A stretch of 64,000 bases of DNA from Sphingobacterium faecale (GTDB taxonomy: Bacteria; Bacteroidota; Bacteroidia; Sphingobacteriales; Sphingobacteriaceae). Shown one piece after another: positions 7,071 through 16,954 of the stretch; the first letter of the stretch is position 1, and every line of letters starts with the position of its first letter. Location: positions 356,584-420,583 of the forward strand of contig NZ_JAERTY010000008.1 of assembly GCF_016746095.1 (NCBI RefSeq). Direction: 5' to 3'. The notes beneath the pieces are model-generated. The model did not search any database, was not told where the DNA came from, and worked only from the letters and a program-made list of their open reading frames with translations. The translations under genes and the position numbers were made by a program.

Positions 7071-8510
7071 TTATTTAAGCTTGATTATTATATCGTCAAT
7101 TAAAAACCGTGTTTTATTTGTGCTTGTTCCTGACGGATCGGAGGAGAATGCAATTCGTGAATTTGGAGATACGTTGGTCAGGGTGACTGTGTAGTTCTCA
7201 AATTTTCCAATCGCATCACTTATGTCTAGGGCTTTGCTATCTTTTTTTATGACGCTAGCCAAGTTGGAGATTGCACCTTTGGCCGAAAATTGTGAGCCCT
7301 CTATATTTTCGATGACTATCTTATCACAATAGTTGTTAAGTCCTTCCGAATAGACAGCTGCTTTAAAACTCACTTCGACCGTTTTTAAATTTCCACTGTA
7401 TGATAAAATAGGGGTGTAAAGAATCCCTACAGCTCCTGATCCACCTATTTTGATATATCCAGGTCTTGTGGAAGTATTACCACTTTTGCCCCATCCCTCC
7501 ATACCGACTCCTTTGGTGTAATCAATTGTAACATTACCGCCATCAAAAACATTGAACTCGGCGCCTAGATCACAGAAACTTTGACCTAAATCTGTGTTTA
7601 CAGGATTATCGCCCTGGGCTTTATGCCATTGGGCACGTCCGGCAGCTGTAGTGGCATTATATCCACCTGCTTTAAATAATATATCTCCACCATGTATGAA
7701 ATTTCTAAAATCCTGATGAAGGATAACGTCTCCTGTAACCGTCGGGTTGGAAGCAACCTGTATGCTGGCCGAGTTTGCCGTTTTCATGGCGAATGCAGGA
7801 GTCTCGAAGGACGAAGCATTATCTTTTACTTTAAGATAATAGCTAGTGTTTGCAGCTAAGCCTGAAAATGTAAATCTTAAGGGTTTTGGTAAAGACGTGG
7901 TCGAAGCTGCAAAAATACCAGTTATATTTTTCCAACTTATTTCTAAATCCGTACAAGCTGGATCTTTGTAAAGGTAAAGGTCAAAGGATTTGGTGATTTC
8001 ACTGTCCATATTGGCGAAATCTGTAAATGACCATTCTGCTGTTAATGTAGAGTTTGAAGCTTGTATGTTTTTTATGTATATAATTTCAAAATCTTGGTCT
8101 ACTATGCCGTATTGAGGGATTATTCGTGCCTTTTCAGAGTTTTGTTGGACATAAATCCAATTTGATGTGGCTGAATTTGGATAGTTTGCCCGTACGCGTG
8201 CATAGTAAGATTGCCTCGGATTTAGACTGGCGAATTCATAATAATCTTCATCATCGGTTGTATAAGTATATAATGGGTAATCTGAGTCTGGCGAACTTAA
8301 TAATTGTACGGTATATGATCTTGCATCTTTTATAAAGTCCCAAGCTATCGTTATACTCTTACTATTGTATTCCAGTAATTGGACTTTTTCTGGAGTGTAG
8401 TTTTGAAAAGCGGAGCTTATTTCCATGTCTTTATCTGTTTTGCAAGATTGTAGCCCTACACAAAAAGTTATAAATAATAATCCGTCGCGCAATAGTTTCG
8501 TTATGTTCAT
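7071..8510 (-). CDS. Surface lipoprotein with fibronectin-type III-like and C-terminal binding domain
   Basis: The ATG at 8508-8510 gives 479 aa and a lipoprotein signal (FITFCVGLQSC), unlike the longer frame. Residues about 40-130 read as a fibronectin type III-like domain (VQLLEYNSKSITIAWDFIKD, then SLNPRQSYYARVRA), and about 140-240 as a second one. The last about 200 residues share blocks with the neighbouring 440-aa lipoprotein: GxEGW, RPGYI, a VSFKAAVY-like strand, and a closing IDDIIIKLK. A surface glycan- or ligand-binding role in the adjacent SusC/SusD locus is the best inference. It lies 10 bp downstream of that lipoprotein gene, so they form an operon divergent from susC. Confidence 0.7.
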   Translation of the reverse strand: MNITKLLRDGLLFITFCVGLQSCKTDKDMEISSAFQNYTPEKVQLLEYNSKSITIAWDFIKDARSYTVQLLSSPDSDYPLYTYTTDDEDYYEFASLNPRQSYYARVRANYPNSATSNWIYVQQNSEKARIIPQYGIVDQDFEIIYIKNIQASNSTLTAEWSFTDFANMDSEITKSFDLYLYKDPACTDLEISWKNITGIFAASTTSLPKPLRFTFSGLAANTSYYLKVKDNASSFETPAFAMKTANSASIQVASNPTVTGDVILHQDFRNFIHGGDILFKAGGYNATTAAGRAQWHKAQGDNPVNTDLGQSFCDLGAEFNVFDGGNVTIDYTKGVGMEGWGKSGNTSTRPGYIKIGGSGAVGILYTPILSYSGNLKTVEVSFKAAVYSEGLNNYCDKIVIENIEGSQFSAKGAISNLASVIKKDSKALDISDAIGKFENYTVTLTNVSPNSRIAFSSDPSGTSTNKTRFLIDDIIIKLK

Positions 8511-8520
8511 AATGCGTAAT

Positions 8521-9843
8521 TTAATAAGTAACGATAATATCATCAATGTAAAGTCTGGATGCTTGTACGGTTCCATTTTGGTTGGTGTCTTCGGGGAGCA
8601 TAATAGTTAAAGCAGAAGCATTGGTCGCCGCTTTAATAACACAGCTCACTTCAATCCATTTCATTGTAGCTACATTAAACGGAATTGAAACTTTGTTAGT
8701 TAAACTATTGATGTTTGCAAGGGTCACGCCTTGAACTGCTTTAGGGAAGAGGCCTACTAAGATCGATGATGGACCAGGGTTATTATAAAGGGCTGCCTTA
8801 AAGGTAACTAAAAGATCTTTGTTCTCTCCTGTTGGGATAGGAAGGGCTGGGGTCAGAATAGAACCAAATTCCGTTGCCGTTGCACTAGCAGCTCCCAGTT
8901 GTATATAACCTGGACGCATATAATTCCTTACGCCTAGCCACCCCTCCAGTCCAATCGATTTATAAAACGTTGGATTACTGGTTCGGATTGTAGACGTAAC
9001 TCCTGAACCATTAGCACCATTTGTACCTACCGCACAAAGTATGGTTTCATCTCCAAGTGCCATTTCTGCAGTTGCTTTTATGGAAGTGATGCCATCCTTA
9101 TTGGCAATACAGTCACCGCCCCATAAGAAATTATCGAATGATTGCTTTATGATTGTTTGTCCTTGCCCAGCGATAGTCTGCATGGTTCCAAAATCTTGGT
9201 TGTCAATTTTAACTGCAATTTCTACTAATCCCTGTGTCTCGGTAAGGCCGTTAAGGGGGATATATAGAAAACCATCTCCAGAAGTCGATACCTGAATTGG
9301 CCCCGTTGGTGCGTTTATTCCGGTAGCACCTTTGCCAGATAATTCTATAGTTACCGGAAATTTTTCATCACCAACAGCTTTGCGGTAGGGAACTTTTAAT
9401 TTAGCAGTTATTGTTTTTCCAACAGTTAAATCGCCCTCGAGCGCCAGATATTTACCGTTAGAATGGGTTGCCCATTCAAATAGTCCATTGTTCTGGTTGA
9501 TTTTAATGGGTACGTTTTGCTGACTAGATCCACTCAAGTATATAGTGCCTTTACGGGCCTCACTGGTATTTCGAATACAAGTTACTTTTACTTTCTGGTA
9601 AGTATTTCCATCTCCAGTACCAGATTGCGGCTCAACTTTGATCCAATTGTCCTCGTCTGGTATCTGTATTGACCAATCGCCTGTGGCTCTTACCGTGAAT
9701 TCTTTGCTTTCTTCTATATAGTCAAATGAAAGTTGTTCGACGTTCCGCTTAAGAAAGGATTCGGATTTTTCCTTTTCACAGTTGGAAAAAAACAGGACGA
9801 AAGCAAAAACTAGATAGAGATTATAAGATTTATAATATTTCAT
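8521..9843 (-). CDS. Surface lipoprotein with BACON domain
   Basis: The ATG at 9841-9843 gives 440 aa with a lipoprotein signal (VFAFVLFFSNCEKE). Residues about 40-130 form a BACON domain (WSIQIPDEDNWIKVEPQSG, then ARKGTIYLSG), common in Bacteroidota carbohydrate-active and surface-binding lipoproteins. A middle strand-rich part (about 135-230) follows. The C-terminal about 210 residues are paralogous to the end of the next lipoprotein (LEGW, MRPGYIQLG, LVTFKAALYN, YIDDIIVTY). It starts 266 bp from the divergent susC gene, and the LacI-type palindromes between them may control both directions. Probably a surface substrate-binding protein of this locus; no catalytic motif seen. Confidence 0.75.
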   Translation of the reverse strand: MKYYKSYNLYLVFAFVLFFSNCEKEKSESFLKRNVEQLSFDYIEESKEFTVRATGDWSIQIPDEDNWIKVEPQSGTGDGNTYQKVKVTCIRNTSEARKGTIYLSGSSQQNVPIKINQNNGLFEWATHSNGKYLALEGDLTVGKTITAKLKVPYRKAVGDEKFPVTIELSGKGATGINAPTGPIQVSTSGDGFLYIPLNGLTETQGLVEIAVKIDNQDFGTMQTIAGQGQTIIKQSFDNFLWGGDCIANKDGITSIKATAEMALGDETILCAVGTNGANGSGVTSTIRTSNPTFYKSIGLEGWLGVRNYMRPGYIQLGAASATATEFGSILTPALPIPTGENKDLLVTFKAALYNNPGPSSILVGLFPKAVQGVTLANINSLTNKVSIPFNVATMKWIEVSCVIKAATNASALTIMLPEDTNQNGTVQASRLYIDDIIVTY

Positions 9844-9977
9844 TTCTAATAGTTTTATTTGATTTGTGATAACTCTCAAATAGAACCCTTATAACTGAAA
9901 CTTGGAAGACTTGCTGGCTCAAATATGGGACAATAAAGTGATATTGTCAAAAATAATGTCGAAAATATTTTTAAAAT

Positions 9978-10011
9978 TTAAACGTTTAACTATATTTGTT
10001 TAATCGTTTAA
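9978..10011. promoter_or_regulatory. SusC promoter -7 element flanked by two LacI-type operators
   Basis: TTAAACGTTTAA (9978-9989) is a perfect 12-bp palindrome with the central CG typical of LacI-family operators. TTAATCGTTTAA (10000-10011) differs at one base. Between them lies TATATTTG (9991-9998), a perfect TAnnTTTG -7 element reading toward susC at 10110. A repressor on either site would block RNA polymerase. The LacI-family gene at 16955 is the obvious candidate. Confidence 0.7.
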
Positions 10012-10109
10012 TCAATTAAATTGTAAATCTGAATAAATAGTTCCCTTTTTCGACTGATGTAGCAGACTTGCCAGTTGCCATATAATGAACCACGAAAAAA
10101 AGAACAATT

Positions 10110-13100
10110 ATGGATATAGTTTTTAAGTTCACTAAACAAAGTGGATATCGGACAATCTTTAAATATTTGTCCATGTGCTTTCTGTGTTTGGGTTTTAGCA
10201 GTACAGTAGATGCTCAAATTAAAACACTAGAGGGAAAAGTGTTTGATGCTGATCGTAAATCTCCTTTGGCGGGGATTACAATTAGTATTAAAGGTAAAAA
10301 TGTAACTACAGTGAGTAATGCAGCAGGTGTGTTTAGTATCAGGATTAATATAGCCGATACACTGTTGTTTACATCATTAGATCGGATTAATTTAGAGCGA
10401 ATCTATAAAGGCGAGTCTAACATGGAGGTTTACCTGGAGTCTCAAGGGCGTGAAATGGAGGAAGTTGTCGTAGTGGGGTATGGGGTATTAAAGAAGAAGA
10501 CTGTTGTCGGTGCTGTAGCCGAGATTAACGGAGATGAAATCAAGGACCGGCCGACTCCCAATGTAACTCGGGCGTTGCAAGGGCAGATACCCGGGTTAAA
10601 CGTCATCCAATCGGATGGTAAACCGAATCACGGAGGAAACATTACTGTTCGGGGGCAAAATACAAGCTTCAAAGCTCGCAAAATGGGCGGTGGCGAACAC
10701 AGTAATACACTGGGACAAGGGGGTGGTGCCTTGGTATTGATTGATGGTGCAGAAGGGGATATCAATACCGTCAATCCTGAAGATATTCTAACAGTAAGTG
10801 TGTTGAAAGATGCTTCGTCAGCAGCGGTTTATGGAGCAAGGGGTGCTTTCGGTGTTATTCTTATTACAACTAGAAAACCGAAAGGTAATGTCTCCAAGTT
10901 ATCCTATGGTTTTGCGCAATCTTTTATGGAACGCACTGTACGATGGGAAGAAAATGTAGTTTCTGATCCGGTTGCCTGGGTCGAAGGATTTCGCGAATCG
11001 TATCAAAATGCTATGCCCAATGGAACTGTACCTTCATTGATGAATAACTATTTTCCTTATTCAGATGCTTGGTATGAGGAGTTAAAGCGTAGACAAGCTG
11101 ATCCAACACTTGATAATTATAATTTAGATGAAAATGGAAATTATATCTATTATGGGGCTACCAATTGGTTGGAAGAGTTTTATAAACCGAATAATAAAGC
11201 TACGGTACATTCGCTGAATTTCTCCGGGGGTAGTGAAGCCGCCAACTATTATCTTTCGGGAAGGATGTATACTCAAGATGGTATTTATAAAATCGGGAAT
11301 GAAGATTTTGATAAATACAATGTTCGAGGAAAAGGTAGTATCAAAATTAAGCCATGGTTGACCATAGATAACAATACCAGTCTTAATATCAACAATTATC
11401 TACAGCCGATGGTGCATTATGGCCAGAATGTTGTGGGAAGACAGGTTGATTTATTCGGTTTTCCTGTGGCAACCGTAAAAAATCCAGACGGAAGCTGGAC
11501 GCAAACTGCCGCAAAAGTAGGTTATGCTGCTTTTTCAGAAGGAACTTCTTTTCAGGATAATAAATATTTGGAAGTTGCAAACACTTCATCTTTGCTTCTG
11601 GACATTGTCCCTGCTATTTTTAATGTTCGTGGAGATTTTACTTATAAAGCTATTCGTTCTCAACGTCAACGTGCTGAAAATCTGTATACCTTTTATACAG
11701 GTCTGACTGCATCAGGGAAAGATTATAATGAATCTTCGCTAGAAGATTGGCGTTATGATACTGATTATATCTCTGCAAATGTGGTAGGTACCTATACGCC
11801 TGAATTGGGGCATGGGCATAACTTAAATTTAGTTGCAGGTTGGAACCTCGAAGATAGCCATTATAAAAATCAAAAGACTTACCGTACCGGTAATTTATAC
11901 CCTTCAAAACCTGGTTTTACACTGATGGATGGTGAATATTACTCCACGCTTTCAGGAGGTAATACTTGGGGGCTGATCGGCTTATTCAGCCGGATAAATT
12001 ATAATTTTCATAATAGGTATATTGCTGAAATCTCCTTTCGCTATGATGGATCCTCGAAGTTTCCGAAAGATTCGCAGTGGGGATTTTTTCCCTCAGCTTC
12101 ATTGGGATGGAACTTGTCAGAAGAAAGTTTTTTAAAGGAAAGAACCGCTAGCTGGTTAAATAATTTTAAAATCCGTGGCAGTGTTGGGTCTTTAGGGAAT
12201 GCGAATATTAGTCCCTATCAGTTTTTAGAAACGTTGACATTTGCTAAGTCAAGTGTTCTTATTAATGGAAATAGAGTCCCATATACAGATGCACCTTCAT
12301 TGATTCCAGAGGGGATAACCTGGGAAACCGTTACGACGTATAATATCGGAGCAGATATCGCGGTATTAAATAATAGATTAAATTTTGTTGGCGATTATTA
12401 CCATCGTTATACTACCGATCTGTATACGGTCGGTCCCAATCAACCACAGGTACTCGGTAGCTCAGCACCTAGAGGTAATTTTGCTAGTCTCAAGACAAGA
12501 GGCTGGGAAGCAAGTTTAACCTGGAAAGATAAATTAGATCTACCTACGTCACCTTTACAATATAGCATCAAAGCGATGGTCTGGGATAGTAGGAGTTGGG
12601 TGACCGATTATTTCAATGCAAATGGTGATTTGACGACCTACTACGAAGGTATGGAGCTGGGAGAAATCTGGGGATTCCGTACAGCAGGTATTTATGCAAG
12701 TAATTCAGAAGCGAAAAATGGCCCGGCCTATCATTTCTTTAAGAATGGTGAAATGTTTGAAGCCTATGCCGGTGATTTAAAATTTGTGGATTTAGATGGA
12801 GATGGTATAATGACCAAAGGAGACCGTACGCTAAATAGTCATGGCGATATGGAAATCATCGGAAATACGTCGCCTAGATACCAGTTTGGATTTAATCTTG
12901 CGGCGAATTGGAAAGGTTTTGGAATATCGGGTTTCTTTCAGGGAGTTCTAAAAAAGAACTGGTATCCATGGACAGAATCAGGCTTTTTCTGGGGACAACA
13001 TAATCGAGCATACGGTTTTCTTATGAAATCACAAACAGGCGATAATATTGTACAAGTAGATAAATCATCATCCGATTGGGTTGTAACGAATATGGATAAA

Positions 13101-13469
13101 AATCCTTATTGGACACGTCGGGTTTCCTTGGCTGCAAATCGAAATGATGGACCTTTAACTTGGGAAAATACACATTACTTGCAGGACGCAGCTTATATCC
13201 GGCTTAAAAATATAACATTAGATTATAGTTTGCCAACTTCGATTCTTGCTAAAGTAGGCGTCAGTTCTTGCCGAGTTTATGTAACAGCGGAAAATCTTTG
13301 GACATACTCGCCTATGTTTAAATATACAGCGATGTTCGATCCAGAAGTTATAGATTCAGGAGATAGCGATTTTGCCAGCTCTACAACTAGTGGATTGAGC
13401 GGAACAGGTAATGGATACTCCTATCCAATGCTGAAAAATATAACTCTTGGTCTAAATATTAGCTTTTAA
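10110..13469 (+). CDS. SusC/RagA-family TonB-linked outer-membrane transporter
   Basis: This 1119-aa protein has a signal peptide ending at about residue 36 (STVDAQ). A carboxypeptidase-regulatory-like domain follows at about 38-110 (LEGKVFDADRKSPLAGITIS). The TonB-box region and SusC signature (EEVVVVGYGVLKKKTVVGAV) lie at about 117-136, a plug domain at about 140-255 (SVLKDASSAAVYGARGAFGV), and the 22-strand barrel to the end (MLKNITLGLNISF). It moves substrate across the outer membrane using TonB energy, with the SusD protein encoded 18 bp downstream as lid. There is no N-terminal STN domain, so control is by the LacI-type operators upstream, not by a sigma/anti-sigma pair. Substrate unknown; downstream genes suggest a polyol-containing molecule. 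Confidence 0.95.
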   Translation: MDIVFKFTKQSGYRTIFKYLSMCFLCLGFSSTVDAQIKTLEGKVFDADRKSPLAGITISIKGKNVTTVSNAAGVFSIRINIADTLLFTSLDRINLERIYKGESNMEVYLESQGREMEEVVVVGYGVLKKKTVVGAVAEINGDEIKDRPTPNVTRALQGQIPGLNVIQSDGKPNHGGNITVRGQNTSFKARKMGGGEHSNTLGQGGGALVLIDGAEGDINTVNPEDILTVSVLKDASSAAVYGARGAFGVILITTRKPKGNVSKLSYGFAQSFMERTVRWEENVVSDPVAWVEGFRESYQNAMPNGTVPSLMNNYFPYSDAWYEELKRRQADPTLDNYNLDENGNYIYYGATNWLEEFYKPNNKATVHSLNFSGGSEAANYYLSGRMYTQDGIYKIGNEDFDKYNVRGKGSIKIKPWLTIDNNTSLNINNYLQPMVHYGQNVVGRQVDLFGFPVATVKNPDGSWTQTAAKVGYAAFSEGTSFQDNKYLEVANTSSLLLDIVPAIFNVRGDFTYKAIRSQRQRAENLYTFYTGLTASGKDYNESSLEDWRYDTDYISANVVGTYTPELGHGHNLNLVAGWNLEDSHYKNQKTYRTGNLYPSKPGFTLMDGEYYSTLSGGNTWGLIGLFSRINYNFHNRYIAEISFRYDGSSKFPKDSQWGFFPSASLGWNLSEESFLKERTASWLNNFKIRGSVGSLGNANISPYQFLETLTFAKSSVLINGNRVPYTDAPSLIPEGITWETVTTYNIGADIAVLNNRLNFVGDYYHRYTTDLYTVGPNQPQVLGSSAPRGNFASLKTRGWEASLTWKDKLDLPTSPLQYSIKAMVWDSRSWVTDYFNANGDLTTYYEGMELGEIWGFRTAGIYASNSEAKNGPAYHFFKNGEMFEAYAGDLKFVDLDGDGIMTKGDRTLNSHGDMEIIGNTSPRYQFGFNLAANWKGFGISGFFQGVLKKNWYPWTESGFFWGQHNRAYGFLMKSQTGDNIVQVDKSSSDWVVTNMDKNPYWTRRVSLAANRNDGPLTWENTHYLQDAAYIRLKNITLDYSLPTSILAKVGVSSCRVYVTAENLWTYSPMFKYTAMFDPEVIDSGDSDFASSTTSGLSGTGNGYSYPMLKNITLGLNISF

Positions 13470-13487
13470 CCGTCCAATTTATTAGAA

Positions 13488-15302
13488 ATGAAAAAAATAA
13501 GCCACGTTATACTATTGAGTCTCAGTCTTGGACTGATGACATCATGTGAAAAGTTTTTCGAACGCGATACTTACGATTCCATTAGTTCTGATAATTTTTT
13601 TAAAACAGAATCAGATCTTGAATTATATGCAAATGGGTTTATTCAAAAAATGACCCCATCGGCAACGACAATTGGTTACAGTGACTATCATGCCGATTAC
13701 TGTGCCATCAATATTCCAACGGACTTGCTACGTCCAGATGGAAATGTTTCACCAGGCAACCAAGGAGGATGGACAGAAAGCTCTTGGAGTAATCTTCGCA
13801 ACATCAATTATATGCTCACTAATATGACTAAGCTAAAAGGCAAAATAAGTGATGATGTTTACCGACATTATGAAGGAGTAGGACGATTTTGGAGAGCTTG
13901 GTTTTACTACGACAAAGTTCAGACTTTTGGTGCGGTTCCCTTTTACGATATGGTGGTAAAATCGAATGATGAAGAGGCCATGAAGAAGCCTCGGGATTCG
14001 CGCGAATTTGTCATGCAAAAAGTTTTAGAGGATCTGACTTTTGCAGCAGAGAATTGTCTAAGCACAGATAAGTTTAGAGGAGGAGGAACGCTGATTAACA
14101 AGTATGTTGCCTTGGCTGTAAAATCTAGGGTATGTTTATTTGAAGGTACGTATAGAAAATATCATCAAGTAGATCCTTCAACAGGTAAAATCTGGGAGAA
14201 TGCTGGAAATAATATCAATCTTTTTTTAAACGAAGCTATTGAAGCAGCAGAGGAGTTGATGAATTCGGGAGCATTCAGTCTGGTTACTGGCGATGTTACT
14301 AAAGCTTATCGGAGTCTGTTTACTTCAGATAAACTTCTAACTAGTGAAGTAATCTGGGGTCGGATGTTTAGTAAAGATCTGTCTTTATTTCATGACTTGT
14401 CGTGGGTTTATTATTCACCTACTTATGGTAATAAGGTTTCTTTAACTAAGTCCTTTGTCAATAGTTACTTGATGAAGGATGGAACGGCCTTTACCAATAA
14501 AGGAAATTATAAAACGATACCTTTTGCAGATGAATTTAAAGACCGGGACAGCAGGTTAAGTCAGACTGTTATCTCACCCACCTATACCATGACAAATAAT
14601 GGCGTTACTGCATTATACCCGCCCAATTGGTTGGTAACGCGTACGGGCTACCATCCGATAAAGTTTTCTTTAGATAATAATGCGGATAATGTGTTGTCTA
14701 GGGCAGCAAGTTGGAATAGTCTACCCATTATACGTTACGCTGAGGTATTACTTAACTATGCAGAAGCTAAAGCAGAGTTAGGACAACTTGGGCAGGCGGA
14801 GTGGAACCGCTCGATTACTCCTTTACGTAATAGAGCGGGAGTTGCGTCAATTTATCCTTCTGTTGCCGACCCTTATTTAGCAGCGTATTATCAAAATTCT
14901 ATTTCAGATCCTATCTTGTTGGAAGTGAGGCGGGAGCGTGGAGTGGAACTTTGTTTGGAAATGGGACTGCGCTGGGGTGACTTAATGCGTTGGCATTTGG
15001 GTGATCTATTGAGTAGTAGCGTAAACCCATGGACGGGTATGTATATTCCCAATAGCAATGTACCAATGGATTTAAACTCGGACGGGATCATCGATTTCGA
15101 AATTGGAACAACAGAAAGTGTTAAGAGTATTGTGGTAAACTCAAGTAATGCAAATCAAACTTTTTCCATCAATGGCGATAATAATCTCCAGTGGAATTAC
15201 CAAAGAGTTTGGTCAGAGTATAAATATTTACGGCCAATACCTACAGAAGCAATAATTAGAAATGGAAACCTTACGCAAAACTATCTTTGGGAAAGCAAGT
15301 AA
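13488..15302 (+). CDS. SusD/RagB-family substrate-binding lipoprotein
   Basis: This 604-aa protein starts with a lipoprotein signal (SLGLMTSCEKFFER, Cys about residue 20). It has the helical TPR scaffold of SusD proteins (NLRNINYMLTNMTKLKG, then RFWRAWFYYDKVQTFGAVPF) and the family end (YLRPIPTEAIIRNGNLTQNYLW). It forms the lid of the SusC channel on the cell surface and captures the substrate. It is somewhat longer than the usual 500-550 aa. Located 18 bp after susC and 33 bp before the phosphoesterase, in one operon. Confidence 0.95.
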   Translation: MKKISHVILLSLSLGLMTSCEKFFERDTYDSISSDNFFKTESDLELYANGFIQKMTPSATTIGYSDYHADYCAINIPTDLLRPDGNVSPGNQGGWTESSWSNLRNINYMLTNMTKLKGKISDDVYRHYEGVGRFWRAWFYYDKVQTFGAVPFYDMVVKSNDEEAMKKPRDSREFVMQKVLEDLTFAAENCLSTDKFRGGGTLINKYVALAVKSRVCLFEGTYRKYHQVDPSTGKIWENAGNNINLFLNEAIEAAEELMNSGAFSLVTGDVTKAYRSLFTSDKLLTSEVIWGRMFSKDLSLFHDLSWVYYSPTYGNKVSLTKSFVNSYLMKDGTAFTNKGNYKTIPFADEFKDRDSRLSQTVISPTYTMTNNGVTALYPPNWLVTRTGYHPIKFSLDNNADNVLSRAASWNSLPIIRYAEVLLNYAEAKAELGQLGQAEWNRSITPLRNRAGVASIYPSVADPYLAAYYQNSISDPILLEVRRERGVELCLEMGLRWGDLMRWHLGDLLSSSVNPWTGMYIPNSNVPMDLNSDGIIDFEIGTTESVKSIVVNSSNANQTFSINGDNNLQWNYQRVWSEYKYLRPIPTEAIIRNGNLTQNYLWESK

Positions 15303-15335
15303 TCCTTTTTTTAGTCGTTATATAATGAAAATACA

Positions 15336-16892
15336 ATGAAACAGTTAAGTAGATTTATATTAGTATATTTTTTATTCCTGTCTTGCGGTAAGGACAAGGT
15401 TGCCGAGATAGATTTAGACGCAGTTGAACCGGTAAAGACCGAACTGAATGGATCCACTACATTATATGGATTGATCGTCGATCAAAATAATAAACCTGTA
15501 GAAAATATGGTTGTCAGTGATGGCTTTAGTACTGCAAAAACTGATGCTAATGGGGTTTATCAACTGGAAAGACACAAAAAGGCAAAGTTCGTGTTTTATG
15601 TTTCATCCGCTGATGTAGCGATCAATGTCGATGAGGATAATTATCCTATGTTTTATCAAAAGCTTGTACTTAAAGACAAAGTCATCAGACATGATTTTAA
15701 AGTCGTAAAAACAGATGTGGAGGATAAATTCACGCTCTTCGCTATTGCGGATCCTCAATGTCGCAATATGTCCGAGGTTGCTCGTTTCAAGAATGAAACT
15801 ATGGCTGATATTAAAACCAATATTTCTAGATACACGAATGTAATAGGGCTTACATTAGGCGATATTGTATTTGATGCTCCCGAATTGTTGTCCGAAATGA
15901 AAGGGGCAATGTCCAATCAAGGAATACCCTTTTTTCAGACTATTGGTAATCATGATCACCTACAGACGGCGAGTTCCGAAGATAAATCAGAAGAGGGGTT
16001 TCGAAATACGTTCGGCCCAACCTATTATTCATTTGATCGAGCCAATGTACACATTGTTGTGGTCGATAATGTTATTTACGAAGGAAAGCAGTCTTATCGG
16101 GGTGGTTTAACGGAGAGTCATTGGAAATGGCTTCAATCCGATCTTTCGCACGTAAGTAAAGATAAAATGATACTTTTTGTTTGTCATATTCCGTTTCGTA
16201 ATGGAAGTGCGGTTAATCATGTCGATTATTATAATGAAATATTAGACTTGTTAAGTACTTTTAAGGAAGCTCATATTTTAAATGGACATACGCATTACCA
16301 AACAAATTATCTGCATAAGCGAAATGGGAAAACTATTTATGAGCATGTTCATGGGACAGCATGTGGGGCTTGGTGGAATTCGACAATTTGCGCAGATGGT
16401 ACACCTAATGGTTATGCGGTCTATGAAATAGAAGGTAACAGTATGAAAAATTGGAAATATAAGTCGACCAATTACCCGGATAATTTTCAGTTACGTGTTT
16501 ATGATGCGAGTCAGGCTTTTGGTCCAACAAATAAATACAACTACATTTTTGCGGATTCAGGAAACTTGAATTTATCTGGTGATGGTTGGGTCGTGGCGAA
16601 CGTTTGGAACGCTGACGATAACTGGAAAATTGAACTTTTCCAAAATGGGGTGAAGGTTCAAGATATGACAAAAAAGACAAGTCGCGATTTATGGGCTACT
16701 TACTATCATTTAGAGACATTAGGGAAAACTAAAGGCTCTGATTTTGATAAATCATTGAATCATTTCTACGTGGGTAAATTGAACAGTCCAGCAGGTATCT
16801 CAAATTTCGAAGTCCGTGCTACCGATATTTTTGGAAATGTATACAAAGCGACGACGTTAAAAACGGATTTTATGGGAATTGGTGCATATTAA
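15336..16892 (+). CDS. Calcineurin-like phosphoesterase lipoprotein with N- and C-terminal accessory domains
   Basis: This 518-aa protein carries a lipobox (VYFLFLSCGKDK). An N-terminal carboxypeptidase-like (MetallophosN) domain covers about 40-125 (LYGLIVDQNNKPVENMVVSD). The catalytic domain at about 130-340 shows the metallophosphoesterase motifs: IADPQ, LGDIVFD, GNHDH, CHIPFR and NGHTHYQ, which bind two metal ions. Residues about 370-515 form the C-terminal domain of this subfamily. The enzyme would cleave phosphomono- or diesters at the cell surface or in the periplasm. In this locus a phosphate-linked substrate is implied, together with the GDPD-family gene at 20584. Exact substrate unknown. 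Confidence 0.88.
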   Translation: MKQLSRFILVYFLFLSCGKDKVAEIDLDAVEPVKTELNGSTTLYGLIVDQNNKPVENMVVSDGFSTAKTDANGVYQLERHKKAKFVFYVSSADVAINVDEDNYPMFYQKLVLKDKVIRHDFKVVKTDVEDKFTLFAIADPQCRNMSEVARFKNETMADIKTNISRYTNVIGLTLGDIVFDAPELLSEMKGAMSNQGIPFFQTIGNHDHLQTASSEDKSEEGFRNTFGPTYYSFDRANVHIVVVDNVIYEGKQSYRGGLTESHWKWLQSDLSHVSKDKMILFVCHIPFRNGSAVNHVDYYNEILDLLSTFKEAHILNGHTHYQTNYLHKRNGKTIYEHVHGTACGAWWNSTICADGTPNGYAVYEIEGNSMKNWKYKSTNYPDNFQLRVYDASQAFGPTNKYNYIFADSGNLNLSGDGWVVANVWNADDNWKIELFQNGVKVQDMTKKTSRDLWATYYHLETLGKTKGSDFDKSLNHFYVGKLNSPAGISNFEVRATDIFGNVYKATTLKTDFMGIGAY

Positions 16893-16954
16893 TTGAAATT
16901 CTTTTTATTTTCATATTTATTAAGAAACAGAAATTCGATAGAACGGGATTGCCC

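Noticed and set aside
8511..8576. Longer N-terminus of the fibronectin-like lipoprotein
   Set aside because: It would place 22 residues before an otherwise clean lipoprotein signal and would overlap the upstream gene.
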